Origin: Pseudanabaena sp. FACHB-1998
GTDB lineage: Bacteria; Cyanobacteriota; Cyanobacteriia; Pseudanabaenales; Pseudanabaenaceae
Direction: 5' to 3'
Length of the DNA stretch: 64,000 nt
Assembly (NCBI RefSeq): GCF_014696355.1
Contig: NZ_JACJQA010000031.1
Span: 62,001-126,000, forward strand
Shown here: in pieces, positions 52,561 to 63,104 of the stretch
Position numbering within the stretch: position 1 is the stretch's first letter
Layout: every line of letters starts with the position of its first letter
Program-made: the position numbers and the translations under genes
Notes under the pieces: model-generated
The model's database searches: none
What the model was told of the DNA's origin: nothing
What the model saw: the letters and a program-made list of their open reading frames with translations, nothing else

Positions 52561-54366
52561 ATGAAATCCCAGAATCCTCCAAATCCCCAATTTAATTATT
52601 TTGAGATTCTGCAAGACTATCTTGCCAAAAACTACGACATATTATCCGAAAAGCTGATTAGCATACTTGAACATTTTGATCAAACCACCTATCTAGGGCT
52701 TACTCCTGAATCCAGCTACTTTATCAATGCCTTTGTCAAAAACTTTCTATATATTTTTACTCAGCCCGATTATGTCTTAGGCGATCGCTATGTATCGCAA
52801 TTTATCCAATTAAACTTAACTATCTCAAATCTGGTCGCGATCTCGGACTTTAAAACGACAGATCCCTATCTCGAATTATTAAAGCTCCAGCCCCATAACT
52901 ATGCCAAAATCTTGACCCTATGTTCGGCAAGAAATATATTTCAGTTTGAGCGTAAAGCTTTTTTTGATGCGAGTCCCGAACTAGCAAGCCTTTGGTATTG
53001 CCATTATTTAGAGATCTATCGTTCGGGCTTAGTAAATCGGATCGTCTATCAAAATCTGCGCGAACACCTGCTTTATGATGACGATCGCTTAACTAGTTTT
53101 TATAAAATCGACGATCTTTATTTTGGGGCAACCTACGTTGATGGCGATAACGATCGCCTGCTCAAAGCCAAAATTAATCAGTCCCTCAAAAATAGCCAGC
53201 TTATTCAGAGTATCGCGATCGCCAATCAGCCTAATCCTCGTAAGATTGCGATCGTTTCAGGCTTTTGGTTTCCTCAACATTCCGTCTATCGTATTCTTTC
53301 CGAATGTATTGCGGCTCTCAAGGATAGTTATGACTTAACCTTGATTCACATTGGCGATCGGCAATTGGCTATTGATACTCAATATTTCCAAGAGGTCAAA
53401 TATCTGCAATTTCAAAATGGAAATATTGATATCAGCAGCATTCAGAACAACGACTTCTTCGCCATTTATTATCCAGATATAGGGATGATATCGGAAAGTA
53501 TTTTTCTGTCAAACCTTCGCATTGCGCCGATTCAGATTTGCGGTTTAGGTCATCCTGTCAGTACTTTTGGTAGTGAAATTGATTACTTTATTAGTGGAGC
53601 CGATGCGGAAGTCAGTCGGAATGCTGAAGTAAATTATTCGGAGCGATTAGTTCTCTTAACAGGATTAGGCGCAGTCAATAATCGCCCCAACTACGAGCCG
53701 CAGTTCAAAAAACAAGTTTCTCTGGCCGAACCAAGCAATCTAGAGGCAAAACAGCTAATCATTAATTGTCCTTGGTATGCTCAAAAGGTTAATTATCCAC
53801 TCTTAGTGCTGCTCAAGAAAATCGCTCAAGAAGCGAAAACATCGATTATGTTTCGCTTTTTTGCAGGTGGAGCTTTGATTCGCAAAAATGATTTTATTCC
53901 TTTTAGTAAAGACATCGAACAAATATTGGGAGCCGAAAATGTGCGGGTCTATCCCTATATGCCCTACGCCAAATATATGTCAATTATGGAAGAAGGGGAT
54001 CTATGTCTTGATTCTTACCATTTTGGTGGCTTTAATGTAATTGTAGATGGACTTTATTTACAAAAGCCTTCGGTTGTCTTTGAAGGCAAGCGTTGGTATA
54101 GTCGCGCAGGGGCAAGGCTGATGAAAAATCTCGGACTAGGGGAACTCGTAGCCAAGACTCCCACTGAATATACCCAATTAACTTTAAAGTTAATTAATAA
54201 CTCCGACTTTCGCGAAGAAATGCAGCAACGAGTTATTAAGACTGATTTATCAAAAATTGCCTTTCAGTCAAACAATGGTCAATATTTTAAGAAGGCTTTA
54301 GATTTTCTAATTCAAAATCACGATCATTTGCAAAATGATCTCTCCAAGAAGCCCATTCGGATTTAA
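52561..54366 (+). CDS. HMW1C/GT41-like glycosyltransferase
   Basis: Cytoplasmic GT-B glycosyltransferase, 601 residues. A helical N-terminal domain (about 1-210) precedes the Rossmann lobes. The donor lobe carries PYMPYAKYMSIMEEGDLCLD, then SYHFGGFNVIVDGLYLQKP and RWYSRAGARLMKNLGLGEL, the pattern shared by HMW1C protein N-glycosyltransferases and O-GlcNAc transferases. GLGHPVSTFGSEIDYFISG fits the HMW1C acceptor lobe. HMW1C enzymes add glucose to Asn in adhesins; no adhesin gene is adjacent, so targets are unknown. ATG 52561 is chosen over the upstream TTG. Confidence 0.8.
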   Translation: MKSQNPPNPQFNYFEILQDYLAKNYDILSEKLISILEHFDQTTYLGLTPESSYFINAFVKNFLYIFTQPDYVLGDRYVSQFIQLNLTISNLVAISDFKTTDPYLELLKLQPHNYAKILTLCSARNIFQFERKAFFDASPELASLWYCHYLEIYRSGLVNRIVYQNLREHLLYDDDRLTSFYKIDDLYFGATYVDGDNDRLLKAKINQSLKNSQLIQSIAIANQPNPRKIAIVSGFWFPQHSVYRILSECIAALKDSYDLTLIHIGDRQLAIDTQYFQEVKYLQFQNGNIDISSIQNNDFFAIYYPDIGMISESIFLSNLRIAPIQICGLGHPVSTFGSEIDYFISGADAEVSRNAEVNYSERLVLLTGLGAVNNRPNYEPQFKKQVSLAEPSNLEAKQLIINCPWYAQKVNYPLLVLLKKIAQEAKTSIMFRFFAGGALIRKNDFIPFSKDIEQILGAENVRVYPYMPYAKYMSIMEEGDLCLDSYHFGGFNVIVDGLYLQKPSVVFEGKRWYSRAGARLMKNLGLGELVAKTPTEYTQLTLKLINNSDFREEMQQRVIKTDLSKIAFQSNNGQYFKKALDFLIQNHDHLQNDLSKKPIRI

Positions 54367-54372
54367 AACCAG

Positions 54373-54409
54373 AAGAGGAGTTGAGGCGCTTCGCGCCTCA
54401 ACTCCTCTT
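54373..54409 (+). terminator. GC-TTC-GC hairpin after the glycosyltransferase
   Basis: Perfect 17-nt arms around TTC (54390-54392), six bases after the stop codon, right arm ending in T. An open frame leading into priA begins inside it and is not a real start. Confidence 0.75.
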
Positions 54410-54458
54410 TTCTAATACAGCTATAATATCGCCTACCCTTGGGCAAAATATTGACAAT

Positions 54459-56963
54459 ATGGAACTATTTGATTTCGGGAATATTAATGATCGCCCAGTC
54501 GATCTTTTGCGCGATCGCTTTGTCAGCGTCATTGTTGATTGTATTGGCATAGATGACTTGCTGACCTATCGCATACCCGAAGATATGGAAATTCAAGTTG
54601 GCGATATTCTTAGTGTGCCTTTAGGAAGTCGTCAAGTGGGGGCGATCGCTCTGCAAATTTCCGATACTTCCCAAATTAATGAAAGCGAAACGGAAATAAA
54701 ATCTATTAGTGCTGTAGTTAGTTCAGGGATTTTCCCCAAGACCTATTGGAACCTATTAACAAAAACGGCAGCTTATTATCGAACTCCGATCATGCAAACG
54801 GTGAAAACTGCTTTACCACCTAAGCTTTTAGACCAGTCCCATTATCGGATCAAAATTAAAAGTACACAGGAAGATCTGCAAACGAATCTTCAGCCCTTAC
54901 CCAAAGCCGCGCAAATGGCTTGGGATTTTCTGCAAGAGCATAAAGGTAATAGCAAAGGGATTAGCCGTCGTTATATCCATCAAAAATTAGGGCGTTATAC
55001 GAGTTCAGGATTAAAGGAATTACATAAATTAGATTGGATTGAAACTGTTCTGGAATTGCCAAATCGCCCCCAACCTAAGTACGAAGATATGGTCGTATTA
55101 ATCAAGGTTCCCGATAGTGAAATTACACCTAAACAGATAGAAGTTTTAACTATTTTGCAGCACCAAGGCGGCGAATGTGGCAAAACCCAGTTATATAAGC
55201 TTGCCAAGACTTCCGCTTCGGTGATACAAAGCCTCGCAAATAAGGGTTATGTGGTAATTTCTAAAAGAGAAATTTTGCGCTTAGGCGGAAAAAGCCATAC
55301 AGTCACTCGTGATCGCCCCAAATCCCTGACTCCAGATCAAGATGTTGCCCTACAACAAATTTTAAAGGCGATCGCCAATCAAGCGGCTAGCCAATTTTTG
55401 TTGCATGGGGTGACAGGCTCAGGCAAAACAGAAGTCTATCTGCAAGCGATCGCGCCCATACTGGAAGCGGGCAAGTCAGCGCTAGTGCTAGTCCCTGAAA
55501 TTGGCTTAACACCACAATTAACCGATCGCTTTCGGGCGAGATTTGGTGATGCGAAGGTGAATGTATATCACAGTCAGCTATCGGAAGGGGAACGCTTTGA
55601 CACATGGCGCTTAATGCTCACAGGCGAATCTCAAGTGGTAATTGGCACGCGATCGGCGGTATTTGCACCCCTCGCAAATTTAGGTTTAATCGTGATGGAT
55701 GAGGAGCATGACAATAGCTTTAAGCAGGATCAGCCCCAGCCCTGTTACCATGCGCGGACTGTCGCCCAATGGCGATCGCAATTTGAGCATGTCCCACTTG
55801 TTATGGGTTCCGCAACCCCTTCCGCCGAGATGCTCTTTGCTCAGCAAGAGCAAGATTTAATCTATCTAGAACTTCCTAATCGCATTGGCAATAAGTCCAT
55901 GCCACCGATTGAAGTTGTAGATATGCGCCATGAATTTAAGGAGGGAAATTATTCAATCCTGAGCCATAAATTGCAACAGGCGATCGCGGAAATGCTGGAA
56001 GCAAAGCAGCAAGGAATTCTCTTCATCCATCGGCGCGGCTATAGTACCTTCGTTTCCTGCCGTTCCTGTGGCTATGTTGCCGAATGTCCTAATTGTGATG
56101 TGTCTCTCTCCTATCACGATCCCCTCTCACCCACTGCCCATCAGCCCAAATCCGCCCATTTGCGTTGTCATTATTGCAACTACACCCTAATTCAGCCTAA
56201 GTCCTGCCCTGAATGTGGTTCTCCCTATTTCAAGCATTTTGGTAGCGGTACGCAAAAAGTTGAGCAGGAACTGTCAAAACTTTTCCCAAATATTCGCCTT
56301 ATTCGCTTTGATAGTGATACCACCCGCAATAAAGATCAGCATCGCCTCTTAATCGATCAGTTTCGAGCAGGAGAGGCAGATTTGCTAGTGGGAACCCAGA
56401 TGTTAACTAAGGGTTTAGATATTCCGCAAGTTACATTAGTGGGCGTTGTATCCGCCGATGGCTTATTGAACTTTTCCGATTATCGGGCAGGAGAAAGAGC
56501 CGCCCAAACTCTGCTCCAAGTGGCAGGTCGGGCGGGTCGGGGTGAAGAAGATGGGAAGGTGATCATGCAAACCTATACGCCTGAACATCCTGCGATGCAA
56601 GCGGTACAAAGCTATCGCCTTGAGGAATTTATGCAAACGGAATTAGAAATGCGTGAGGCGTTGTGCTATCCACCCAAGGGACAAATGGTATTGATTCATC
56701 TTAGTAGTGAGAATGCGGAAACAGTGGAAAAGGCGGCGCATGAGTTAGCGGAATATTTGCGGGAATTGGAAAATGACTGGGATATTTTAGGCGCTACACC
56801 TGCCACGATCGCCAAGGTTGCTAATCGTTATCGCTGGCAGATTTTATTAAAGTTTATGCCCGAAGTTTTGCTAAATGTTCCTAGCTTAGAGGAACTACGA
56901 ATGCTAGTTAATTCTAAGGCGGTGAGAGTAGCGATCGATGTCGATCCCCTTACGATCTTGTAA
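54459..56963 (+). CDS. priA: Primosomal protein N' (PriA helicase)
   Basis: Restarts collapsed replication forks, an ATP-driven 3'-5' DNA helicase of 834 residues. After the 3'-DNA-binding and winged-helix parts (about 1-280) the helicase core shows GVTGSGKTEVYLQAI (Walker A), VMDEEHDNSFKQ (Walker B), GSATPSAEM, the zinc-binding CRSCGYVAECPNCD and CHYCNYT with CPECG, and the TQMLTKGLD and QVAGRAGRG motifs. The frame is open 26 codons further upstream, but that part lies in a hairpin; ATG 54459 is the better start. Stop lies inside the next hairpin. Confidence 0.96.
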   Translation: MELFDFGNINDRPVDLLRDRFVSVIVDCIGIDDLLTYRIPEDMEIQVGDILSVPLGSRQVGAIALQISDTSQINESETEIKSISAVVSSGIFPKTYWNLLTKTAAYYRTPIMQTVKTALPPKLLDQSHYRIKIKSTQEDLQTNLQPLPKAAQMAWDFLQEHKGNSKGISRRYIHQKLGRYTSSGLKELHKLDWIETVLELPNRPQPKYEDMVVLIKVPDSEITPKQIEVLTILQHQGGECGKTQLYKLAKTSASVIQSLANKGYVVISKREILRLGGKSHTVTRDRPKSLTPDQDVALQQILKAIANQAASQFLLHGVTGSGKTEVYLQAIAPILEAGKSALVLVPEIGLTPQLTDRFRARFGDAKVNVYHSQLSEGERFDTWRLMLTGESQVVIGTRSAVFAPLANLGLIVMDEEHDNSFKQDQPQPCYHARTVAQWRSQFEHVPLVMGSATPSAEMLFAQQEQDLIYLELPNRIGNKSMPPIEVVDMRHEFKEGNYSILSHKLQQAIAEMLEAKQQGILFIHRRGYSTFVSCRSCGYVAECPNCDVSLSYHDPLSPTAHQPKSAHLRCHYCNYTLIQPKSCPECGSPYFKHFGSGTQKVEQELSKLFPNIRLIRFDSDTTRNKDQHRLLIDQFRAGEADLLVGTQMLTKGLDIPQVTLVGVVSADGLLNFSDYRAGERAAQTLLQVAGRAGRGEEDGKVIMQTYTPEHPAMQAVQSYRLEEFMQTELEMREALCYPPKGQMVLIHLSSENAETVEKAAHELAEYLRELENDWDILGATPATIAKVANRYRWQILLKFMPEVLLNVPSLEELRMLVNSKAVRVAIDVDPLTIL

Positions 56964-57007
56964 TACCAAATGAAGAAATGGCGTAGCCATTTCTTCATTT
57001 GGTATTA
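56961..57007 (+). terminator. GC-GTA-GC hairpin overlapping the priA stop
   Basis: Perfect 22-nt arms around GTA (56983-56985); the priA stop (56961-56963) is its outermost three bases. Inner stem GAAGAAATGGC-GTA-GCC is shared with the hairpin at 19662-19720. Confidence 0.75.
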
Positions 57008-57008
57008 T

Positions 57009-57057
57009 CCAATAAAAAAGAGTAGCGACACTTTGCGTCGCCACTCTTTTTTATTGG
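57009..57057. terminator. T-rich hairpin between convergent genes
   Basis: 21-nt arms with one mismatch around a seven-base apex (ACTTTGC), arms rich in A/T at the base (CCAATAAAAAAGAG). It separates priA from the convergent 57116 gene. Confidence 0.7.
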
Positions 57058-57115
57058 GTGTAAAACTCATGGCAGCTCTGGTAAAACCTTCCTAGCCAAA
57101 ATCCTTTATTGTGAG

Positions 57116-57847
57116 CTAAAAGTTATACCCAACGCCAACGACAATGCCTAAATTGGCACTATTGAGGAATGCGAGATTAGCCGCTACATTAATGGTGAAG
57201 ACAGATGATAGAGGAATATCCACACCTGCTGTAATTAATGGCCCATAGCTACTATTAGAACCTGCATCAATTGCGAGACCACCACCCAAATAGGGAGAGA
57301 ATTTGAAGTCTCCAAAAGATCGTTGAGGTTCAAATTCGTAAGTTACAGGAATTAGGATACTTACAAAATCTCCCAGCAAATACACGCTAGGACGGACAGA
57401 CAGGGTTTCCGTCACCCCAAGTTTGCTCAAAATTACTAAACTGCGATCGCCTAAATTACCACCACCTATAAGACCAAAATTGAGACCGACACCAAAGTAA
57501 CTGGGTCCCGAACGGTTAGAACGAAAGATGCGATTCCCATTACTATCTGTAGGTGGCAGGAATTGGGCGATCTCATTGGGAGCGATATTGAGGCTAACTG
57601 CTTTGCCTTGTGGGGGTGTGGTTAAGGCGGCTACCGTGGAGATTTTTCCTTCTGGTAACTTTACGCTTTCAACTATTGCCAAACTTTTTACAGGAGTTAT
57701 TGGTTTAAGAACTTCCTGATGAGGGACTATTGCTGGACATTTATCGCGCCCTCCACAACTGGAAGGGGTAATTGTTTCTGCTTTTACTCCAGCAATAGAA
57801 TTACTCACCAATACTAGAGTAAGGCCAGCTAGAAGATTAAATTTCAT
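57116..57847 (-). CDS. Outer-membrane beta-barrel-like protein
   Basis: Exported protein, 243 residues. A signal peptide (MKFNLLAGLTLVLVSNSIA, cleaved near VKAE) is followed by a short disulfide-like CGGRDKC segment. From about residue 115 the sequence alternates in beta-strand fashion (YFGVGLNFGLIGGG, FSPYLGGGLAIDAGS, GPLITAGVDIPL) and ends in a terminal Phe (VGVGYNF), the usual outer-membrane targeting signal. About eight strands, so perhaps a small barrel. AAGGAAC precedes the ATG. Function unknown; it sits beside the TamB-like gene, which could assist its assembly. Confidence 0.75.
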   Translation of the reverse strand: MKFNLLAGLTLVLVSNSIAGVKAETITPSSCGGRDKCPAIVPHQEVLKPITPVKSLAIVESVKLPEGKISTVAALTTPPQGKAVSLNIAPNEIAQFLPPTDSNGNRIFRSNRSGPSYFGVGLNFGLIGGGNLGDRSLVILSKLGVTETLSVRPSVYLLGDFVSILIPVTYEFEPQRSFGDFKFSPYLGGGLAIDAGSNSSYGPLITAGVDIPLSSVFTINVAANLAFLNSANLGIVVGVGYNF

Positions 57848-57989
57848 GGTTTTGTTCCTTTTGGAGAATCTATGAGGATTCCATAGGCTTTAATTTGACA
57901 TGGCGATGTTTTATTTAATGAATAAGTTGATTGACTATGAAATAAAATTTAAAATCTAAAGAAAAAGAGACGTTTTACGCCCCTTTTTC

Positions 57990-60900
57990 TTAAAATCTAT
58001 TTTCATATTCGATAGAAATACCTGTTTTGCCATTGGAACTATAGTTACCGCGCAACAGAATATTCGGGTCAAGACGATAGCGCAGTGAGAAATTAGTCGG
58101 TTGTGTGGAATCGTTAATAATGCGTTGCAAAGCGATAGAAAAACTATTGCTGACATCGATCGCTGCTTCGGCGGATAAACCTAGCGTACCTGTACGACTA
58201 CTGCCATCGGTATTGGTCGTAACGGGACTGAGATTAAATTCCGCAAGGTTCAGAGCATCACCGATCGCATCTTGCAAGAAGTTGAGAACTGTACCACCTG
58301 CAAAACTGGCAAGCGCCGAAGCGGGATCGGAACCTCCTTGTTGCTGTAAAACGCCACCACCGATGAGGGCAATAATTTCAGCTTGGCTCCGAGGTGGACT
58401 ACTAGAAAGGCGAATATCAGGGGACAGGGCAGAGCCAATAACACTAGCTTGGACTCGCAAAGTCCGTTGCGCCCCCAAATTGCTCACGGGGACTTCATTG
58501 GGACTAAAGAGATCGTTAGGACGATTGGAGTTAATCGGTACGCGAGTAATTTCGGCTACGGCTCCCGCTACCCGCACATTTAAAAATGGGTTGAGTCCTT
58601 GGGCGGGTCGGAATTCGGCATAATTTTCGTAGGCGCGATCGAGACGGAATCTGGTGGAAACCGCATTAAATTGACCACGAGTAATATTAATACGTCCATC
58701 TGGCTCAGGCTTTTGGAGCGTGCCGTTAACGATGATCGTCCCTTCGCTTAGGAAGTTAAAGATGGGGAATCGCGTTACCTGCATATTTTGCAGCTTCACC
58801 GCAAGGCGATCGAAGATCAGATCGGGCAGATTGTCATTTTGGGCACTGCTGGCGTTATTGGGATCGGCATCATTGCCAATCACCACCCGACCATCGGCAA
58901 GAAGGACATTGCCCGTAATTCGGGGCAATAGCAGTGAACCACGCACCGTTACCTGACTATTAAAGTTATCGGAGCTAATATCTCGAATGCTGAGTTTGAG
59001 CTTATCGGCATTAATCGCTAAAGCATTCTGATAATCTGGGGAATCTTCCTTAAGTAAGTTGGCGTTGCTAAGGGGCAGAATTCCTTTGAGAGACAATTTA
59101 CCTTCGCTAAAGTTGCTGGTGATATTGCTAATGAGGCGATCGCTAGTAAAGTCAATAGTCCCTTGAACCCCTGTAAAGTCTCCCGGTAAGCCTGCAACTC
59201 TGACCTTGGCATTATCGACGCTGATTTTACCTGAGATTTTAGGATCTTTAAATGTACCCGTAGCATTGAGATTGATTGCACCCTGACCATCCACCCAGCG
59301 CACGGGCTGATTGAAGATGTTAATAAAGGCGATTCCTTCGTTTTTAACATCCAACTTCACATTAAAGAAGCCAAAGATGCTGACCAGCCCTGAAGCTGCT
59401 ACCGCCTCTTTGCCTGCTACCTTCATATTGGCATTGAAGTTAACATTGAGATTCTTGTACTCAAAGTTCATGGCTATGAAATCGATCGCTTGACGGTTTA
59501 CGGAACCATCGCTCAAGCTCAAATTTCCCTTAATGCCAATATCCAGCAAATTTGTACCCGAAATCGAAACATTACCATTAACTTTTCCAGTTAAATCAAA
59601 GGGAATTGCACTGAAGAATGGCAATGGACGCAAGGATTCAATGGGAAAGTCCTTAAGTTCAATTTCGCCACTCTGTTCTCGAAATCGGAATAGAGGATTG
59701 GAAGATGGCGAAAGCCTCAGCCTTGCTTTGGTAATGCGACCATAGCTTTTATCGGATTGGAAATTAGCCTTGGCGATCGTGAAAACTCCAAAGGCATAGC
59801 GCCCTTCTACTTGAATATCATCAACGGCAAATTTGCCATATTCAAATTTCTTACCCACGAGATTAAAGCCAACGCGCAGACCACGACGCTTGCCAAAACC
59901 AAAAGTAACTTTGCCTTTAACATCACCACGAAAATCCGTAAGGGCTGGCAAATTAAAATTACGATTGGAATTGACGGTTTCCTGCTGCTCTTGGCGCAGT
60001 TCAATTTGGGTGAGATATTGGAGTTGCTTATAGAGTGGTTCGCCGAGTAAGGCGATTGCTTCGACGGGTTTTAATTCGGCGGCAGTATTTTTTGTAAAGG
60101 CAATTCCTTGGGTAATGTCTACCACATTTGCCCATTGCAAGGTCGCAAACAGATCCTGCATCCGTCCCTTGGCGATTTCTATTGCACCTGTGAGAGTTTC
60201 CTCGATTTGGGGATTGTAGGTCAAATTGAATTTATATTCGTTGTTAGATTCCCCTTGGCGCACTAACAGATTGCCATCCCTAACATCAAGAACACCATTT
60301 GCATAGGTGATTTTAGCGATCGCCCGTTCTGCTAAAACCCGACCAAAGCGGGGGCGATCTACGTAGACTTCGCCACTAGCGGATGGACTATCGGTAAAAT
60401 CAACAATCAGATTGCTGGAAACCTTGCCGCTAACGTCATTTTGCCCCGCAAGGGAAGCAATCAGAGGCAAAGGAATATTGGCGATCGCCACTTGTAAACG
60501 TCGGGGATTATTTTCTAGCCTGCGACCACTGGCGGTGGCTTCGCCTAAGTTGACATTAAAATCGATGGGACGAAAAGCCGTATCAAAACGACCCACAATG
60601 CGATCGCGTTTACCGCGCAAATCGATACTTGCGCCTTGCTTACCATCAAAATTGACTTTCCCTTCCAATCTCGGATCGAAAGCGAGTTTATCAACCTTCA
60701 ATCCTGCTAGTAACAAATCACCTGCTGCTAGGGGAACCGTAGTTAAGCCATCTAACACCCCATCAAAGTTGAGATTGTCCAGTTCTACTTGATTAACTTT
60801 TAATCCCGCAATCCGCAAGTTACCTGCTAATCGAGGATCGGTTAACAATCCATTAATGGAACCTTTGAAATCAAGGGAACCCCTTGAAGGCGCAACTATG

Positions 60901-63104
60901 CCCTGCTTAGCAAAAGCCGATCCGAGGGATGCCATATCGACATTGTCAAGTTGCAAAGCTCCCGCGATCTTGAGCTTGTCGATCGCCCCTGAAATATTGC
61001 CGCGAAAGTTAAAGATACCCGAAGCTTGCGGCGGAATCGCACTCACCAGAGAAGCGAGGCGATTGATATTTACATTGCGGGAAATCAGGTCGAGATTAAT
61101 TCCCGCCACTCCTGTCGGAAACTGATTGACATTATTATTTGGGTAAGCGAGATCAACCTTGCCATTACCAGTAAGATAACCGCCAACTTGGAGTAATGGC
61201 ACTAATAGATTTTTGCCATCCCAACTCAGATTAATGGCGATCGCATCGGGAACTTCCGTTAGTCCTTGAGGTAGATTCAATTTGCCATCGGCGACGATAT
61301 CGGATAGCGCAAAACCGCCGCGATCGCTACGCAGATTGAGAAAACCTTCGACAATTCCCTTTTGATTCATTAAAAATGCAGCTAAGGGAATGCCATTACT
61401 ATTTAATTGGGTTTTCCATGCACCACTGGCGACATTGTAAGTACCTGCTAAGCCAATCTCCCCAATGGGAAAGCGAACTTTGGTATTGCGAATTGTGGCT
61501 AAGCCATTCTCTAGAAATACTTCTCCTTTAGCGGGATAGCTCGCGTTGGGCGCTTCTACTTGGGCAAAGATTTGGGGATTGTCAAGCTTACCAGATACTT
61601 GTACAGAGCTAATTACCTGTCCGATCGCGATCGGGAGTTTAGTTCCATAGAGATTCGCAAAGTTCTCTGCAACGCCGACGATGCTGGAAGTAAAGAGAAT
61701 TTCGGCGGACTCACCTTTTTTCGGTAGCTTAATTTGACCTTCGCCTGTGAGGGTTGCGCCTGTGGAGGCAGCTTGGACTTTTTTGATCTGGATCGTATTT
61801 AAGTCCTTGAGTTCGACCGTAGCCAACACCCGATCAATCGTAACTCGATCTACCGTAATCGCTTTAGGTGCGCTTAAGTTGACCGTGAGAGCAGGTTTTG
61901 CGGTCGTGCCAGTGAGCTTGCCACTGATTTTCATCTCTCCCGCGATCGCGACAGGATTTTTGAGCTTAAGGCTTTCAACCGCCTTTGCTAAGTCAAGGGA
62001 AGTGGTGGCAAAATTGAGATTAAAGCCCTTTTGCTGATCAAACGTTCCTTCAAGGGTTCCTTTTAAAAAGTCATATTCTGCGGATACTTCCTTAAAAGTT
62101 GCCACTGCACCATCAAAGCTGAATTGACCTGCAATTTTGGTAAAGGCTTTAGGTAACTGTGGTGATTTAAGCGCACCTTCGCTGAATTGGGCGGTCACCG
62201 ATACAGTGGGAGTTTCCTTGCCCGCCGTGATCACCACTTTGGATTCGGAATCTAAAATTCCGCCCTGAATTTCTAGGGGTAAATTGACCGCAAAGCCTTG
62301 TAAGGCAGCGATCTGTACTTCTTTGGTGAAGACCTCAACGGTTCCTTGTCCCTTCGTTAAGTCCCAGTCAATATCAAAGGAGACTCGCCCTTTATTACCA
62401 TTTTTTTCTGCTATGGCAGTATCGATCGCTTTTTTGAGTTGTTCGGGATTGGGCGGCGCAGCGATCGCGGCAAGATTGGGCAAAGTCACTTGACCTTTGC
62501 CAGTCATCTTTAAGCTCTGATTATTGAGATCGGTGATTTTCCAATTGCTATCGATCTGGACTTGACTAAGTGATACTAGCTCTCCTTTGGCGATCGTCTG
62601 AATTGTAAGCTGAGCATCATTAAAGGTAATTGTCCGCAGGTCGATAAAGCTTTCTTGAGTTGGGCGCTCTGGCGGCGTGATTTTGGGCAATTGCAATAAG
62701 CCCGTAACATCTTGCTTCAAAAAGATTTGCGGCTGCTCAATAATCGCATCAAGTCCAATTTGGCGACGGGCAGCATAGCTTAGCAGATCGACCTTCACCT
62801 CGATCGCTTCTACCGCCAAGAAATTCGCCTCTTTGTCCGTGGGCGGAATCACGGACTTGCCAAACCTAATACTCGAAAAGCCGACTCGCTCGACCTTGCC
62901 TAGTTGTAAGGGACGCTTGAGAGATTTGCCCAACTCAGTCTGCAACAGGGGGGATAACTGCTCATTGAGGAAATAGCGCCCATACCAAAAAGTGCCTAAG
63001 CTAGTGGCGGTTAATGCGATCGCTAATCCCACGCCTACGCGACCTAAATTTTTCGCGAATGTAGAATTAGCTGGTTCCTGCGGCGGTAATTGAGCCTGTC
63101 CCAC
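57990..63104 (-). CDS. TamB-like translocation/assembly or lipid-bridge protein
   Basis: A 1704-residue envelope protein. An N-terminal helix (about 17-40) anchors it in the inner membrane, and the rest is a very long beta-rich taco-like structure of repeated GxL.. strands, as in AsmA/TamB proteins thought to bridge the periplasm and move lipids or assist barrel insertion. The C-terminal DUF490 (TamB) domain, about 1350-1704, includes FSLRYRLDPNILLRGNYSS and ends in Phe. GTG 63104 with GGAG at good spacing is the start. In cyanobacteria this family is essential for envelope building or chloroplast-like lipid traffic; the cargo here is unknown. Confidence 0.9.
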   Translation of the reverse strand: MGQAQLPPQEPANSTFAKNLGRVGVGLAIALTATSLGTFWYGRYFLNEQLSPLLQTELGKSLKRPLQLGKVERVGFSSIRFGKSVIPPTDKEANFLAVEAIEVKVDLLSYAARRQIGLDAIIEQPQIFLKQDVTGLLQLPKITPPERPTQESFIDLRTITFNDAQLTIQTIAKGELVSLSQVQIDSNWKITDLNNQSLKMTGKGQVTLPNLAAIAAPPNPEQLKKAIDTAIAEKNGNKGRVSFDIDWDLTKGQGTVEVFTKEVQIAALQGFAVNLPLEIQGGILDSESKVVITAGKETPTVSVTAQFSEGALKSPQLPKAFTKIAGQFSFDGAVATFKEVSAEYDFLKGTLEGTFDQQKGFNLNFATTSLDLAKAVESLKLKNPVAIAGEMKISGKLTGTTAKPALTVNLSAPKAITVDRVTIDRVLATVELKDLNTIQIKKVQAASTGATLTGEGQIKLPKKGESAEILFTSSIVGVAENFANLYGTKLPIAIGQVISSVQVSGKLDNPQIFAQVEAPNASYPAKGEVFLENGLATIRNTKVRFPIGEIGLAGTYNVASGAWKTQLNSNGIPLAAFLMNQKGIVEGFLNLRSDRGGFALSDIVADGKLNLPQGLTEVPDAIAINLSWDGKNLLVPLLQVGGYLTGNGKVDLAYPNNNVNQFPTGVAGINLDLISRNVNINRLASLVSAIPPQASGIFNFRGNISGAIDKLKIAGALQLDNVDMASLGSAFAKQGIVAPSRGSLDFKGSINGLLTDPRLAGNLRIAGLKVNQVELDNLNFDGVLDGLTTVPLAAGDLLLAGLKVDKLAFDPRLEGKVNFDGKQGASIDLRGKRDRIVGRFDTAFRPIDFNVNLGEATASGRRLENNPRRLQVAIANIPLPLIASLAGQNDVSGKVSSNLIVDFTDSPSASGEVYVDRPRFGRVLAERAIAKITYANGVLDVRDGNLLVRQGESNNEYKFNLTYNPQIEETLTGAIEIAKGRMQDLFATLQWANVVDITQGIAFTKNTAAELKPVEAIALLGEPLYKQLQYLTQIELRQEQQETVNSNRNFNLPALTDFRGDVKGKVTFGFGKRRGLRVGFNLVGKKFEYGKFAVDDIQVEGRYAFGVFTIAKANFQSDKSYGRITKARLRLSPSSNPLFRFREQSGEIELKDFPIESLRPLPFFSAIPFDLTGKVNGNVSISGTNLLDIGIKGNLSLSDGSVNRQAIDFIAMNFEYKNLNVNFNANMKVAGKEAVAASGLVSIFGFFNVKLDVKNEGIAFINIFNQPVRWVDGQGAINLNATGTFKDPKISGKISVDNAKVRVAGLPGDFTGVQGTIDFTSDRLISNITSNFSEGKLSLKGILPLSNANLLKEDSPDYQNALAINADKLKLSIRDISSDNFNSQVTVRGSLLLPRITGNVLLADGRVVIGNDADPNNASSAQNDNLPDLIFDRLAVKLQNMQVTRFPIFNFLSEGTIIVNGTLQKPEPDGRINITRGQFNAVSTRFRLDRAYENYAEFRPAQGLNPFLNVRVAGAVAEITRVPINSNRPNDLFSPNEVPVSNLGAQRTLRVQASVIGSALSPDIRLSSSPPRSQAEIIALIGGGVLQQQGGSDPASALASFAGGTVLNFLQDAIGDALNLAEFNLSPVTTNTDGSSRTGTLGLSAEAAIDVSNSFSIALQRIINDSTQPTNFSLRYRLDPNILLRGNYSSNGKTGISIEYENRF

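Noticed and set aside
58105..58623. 172-codon frame opposite the TamB-like gene
   Set aside because: Lies entirely within the 57990-63104 gene, with no start signal or recognisable domain; one of many shadows along this gene.
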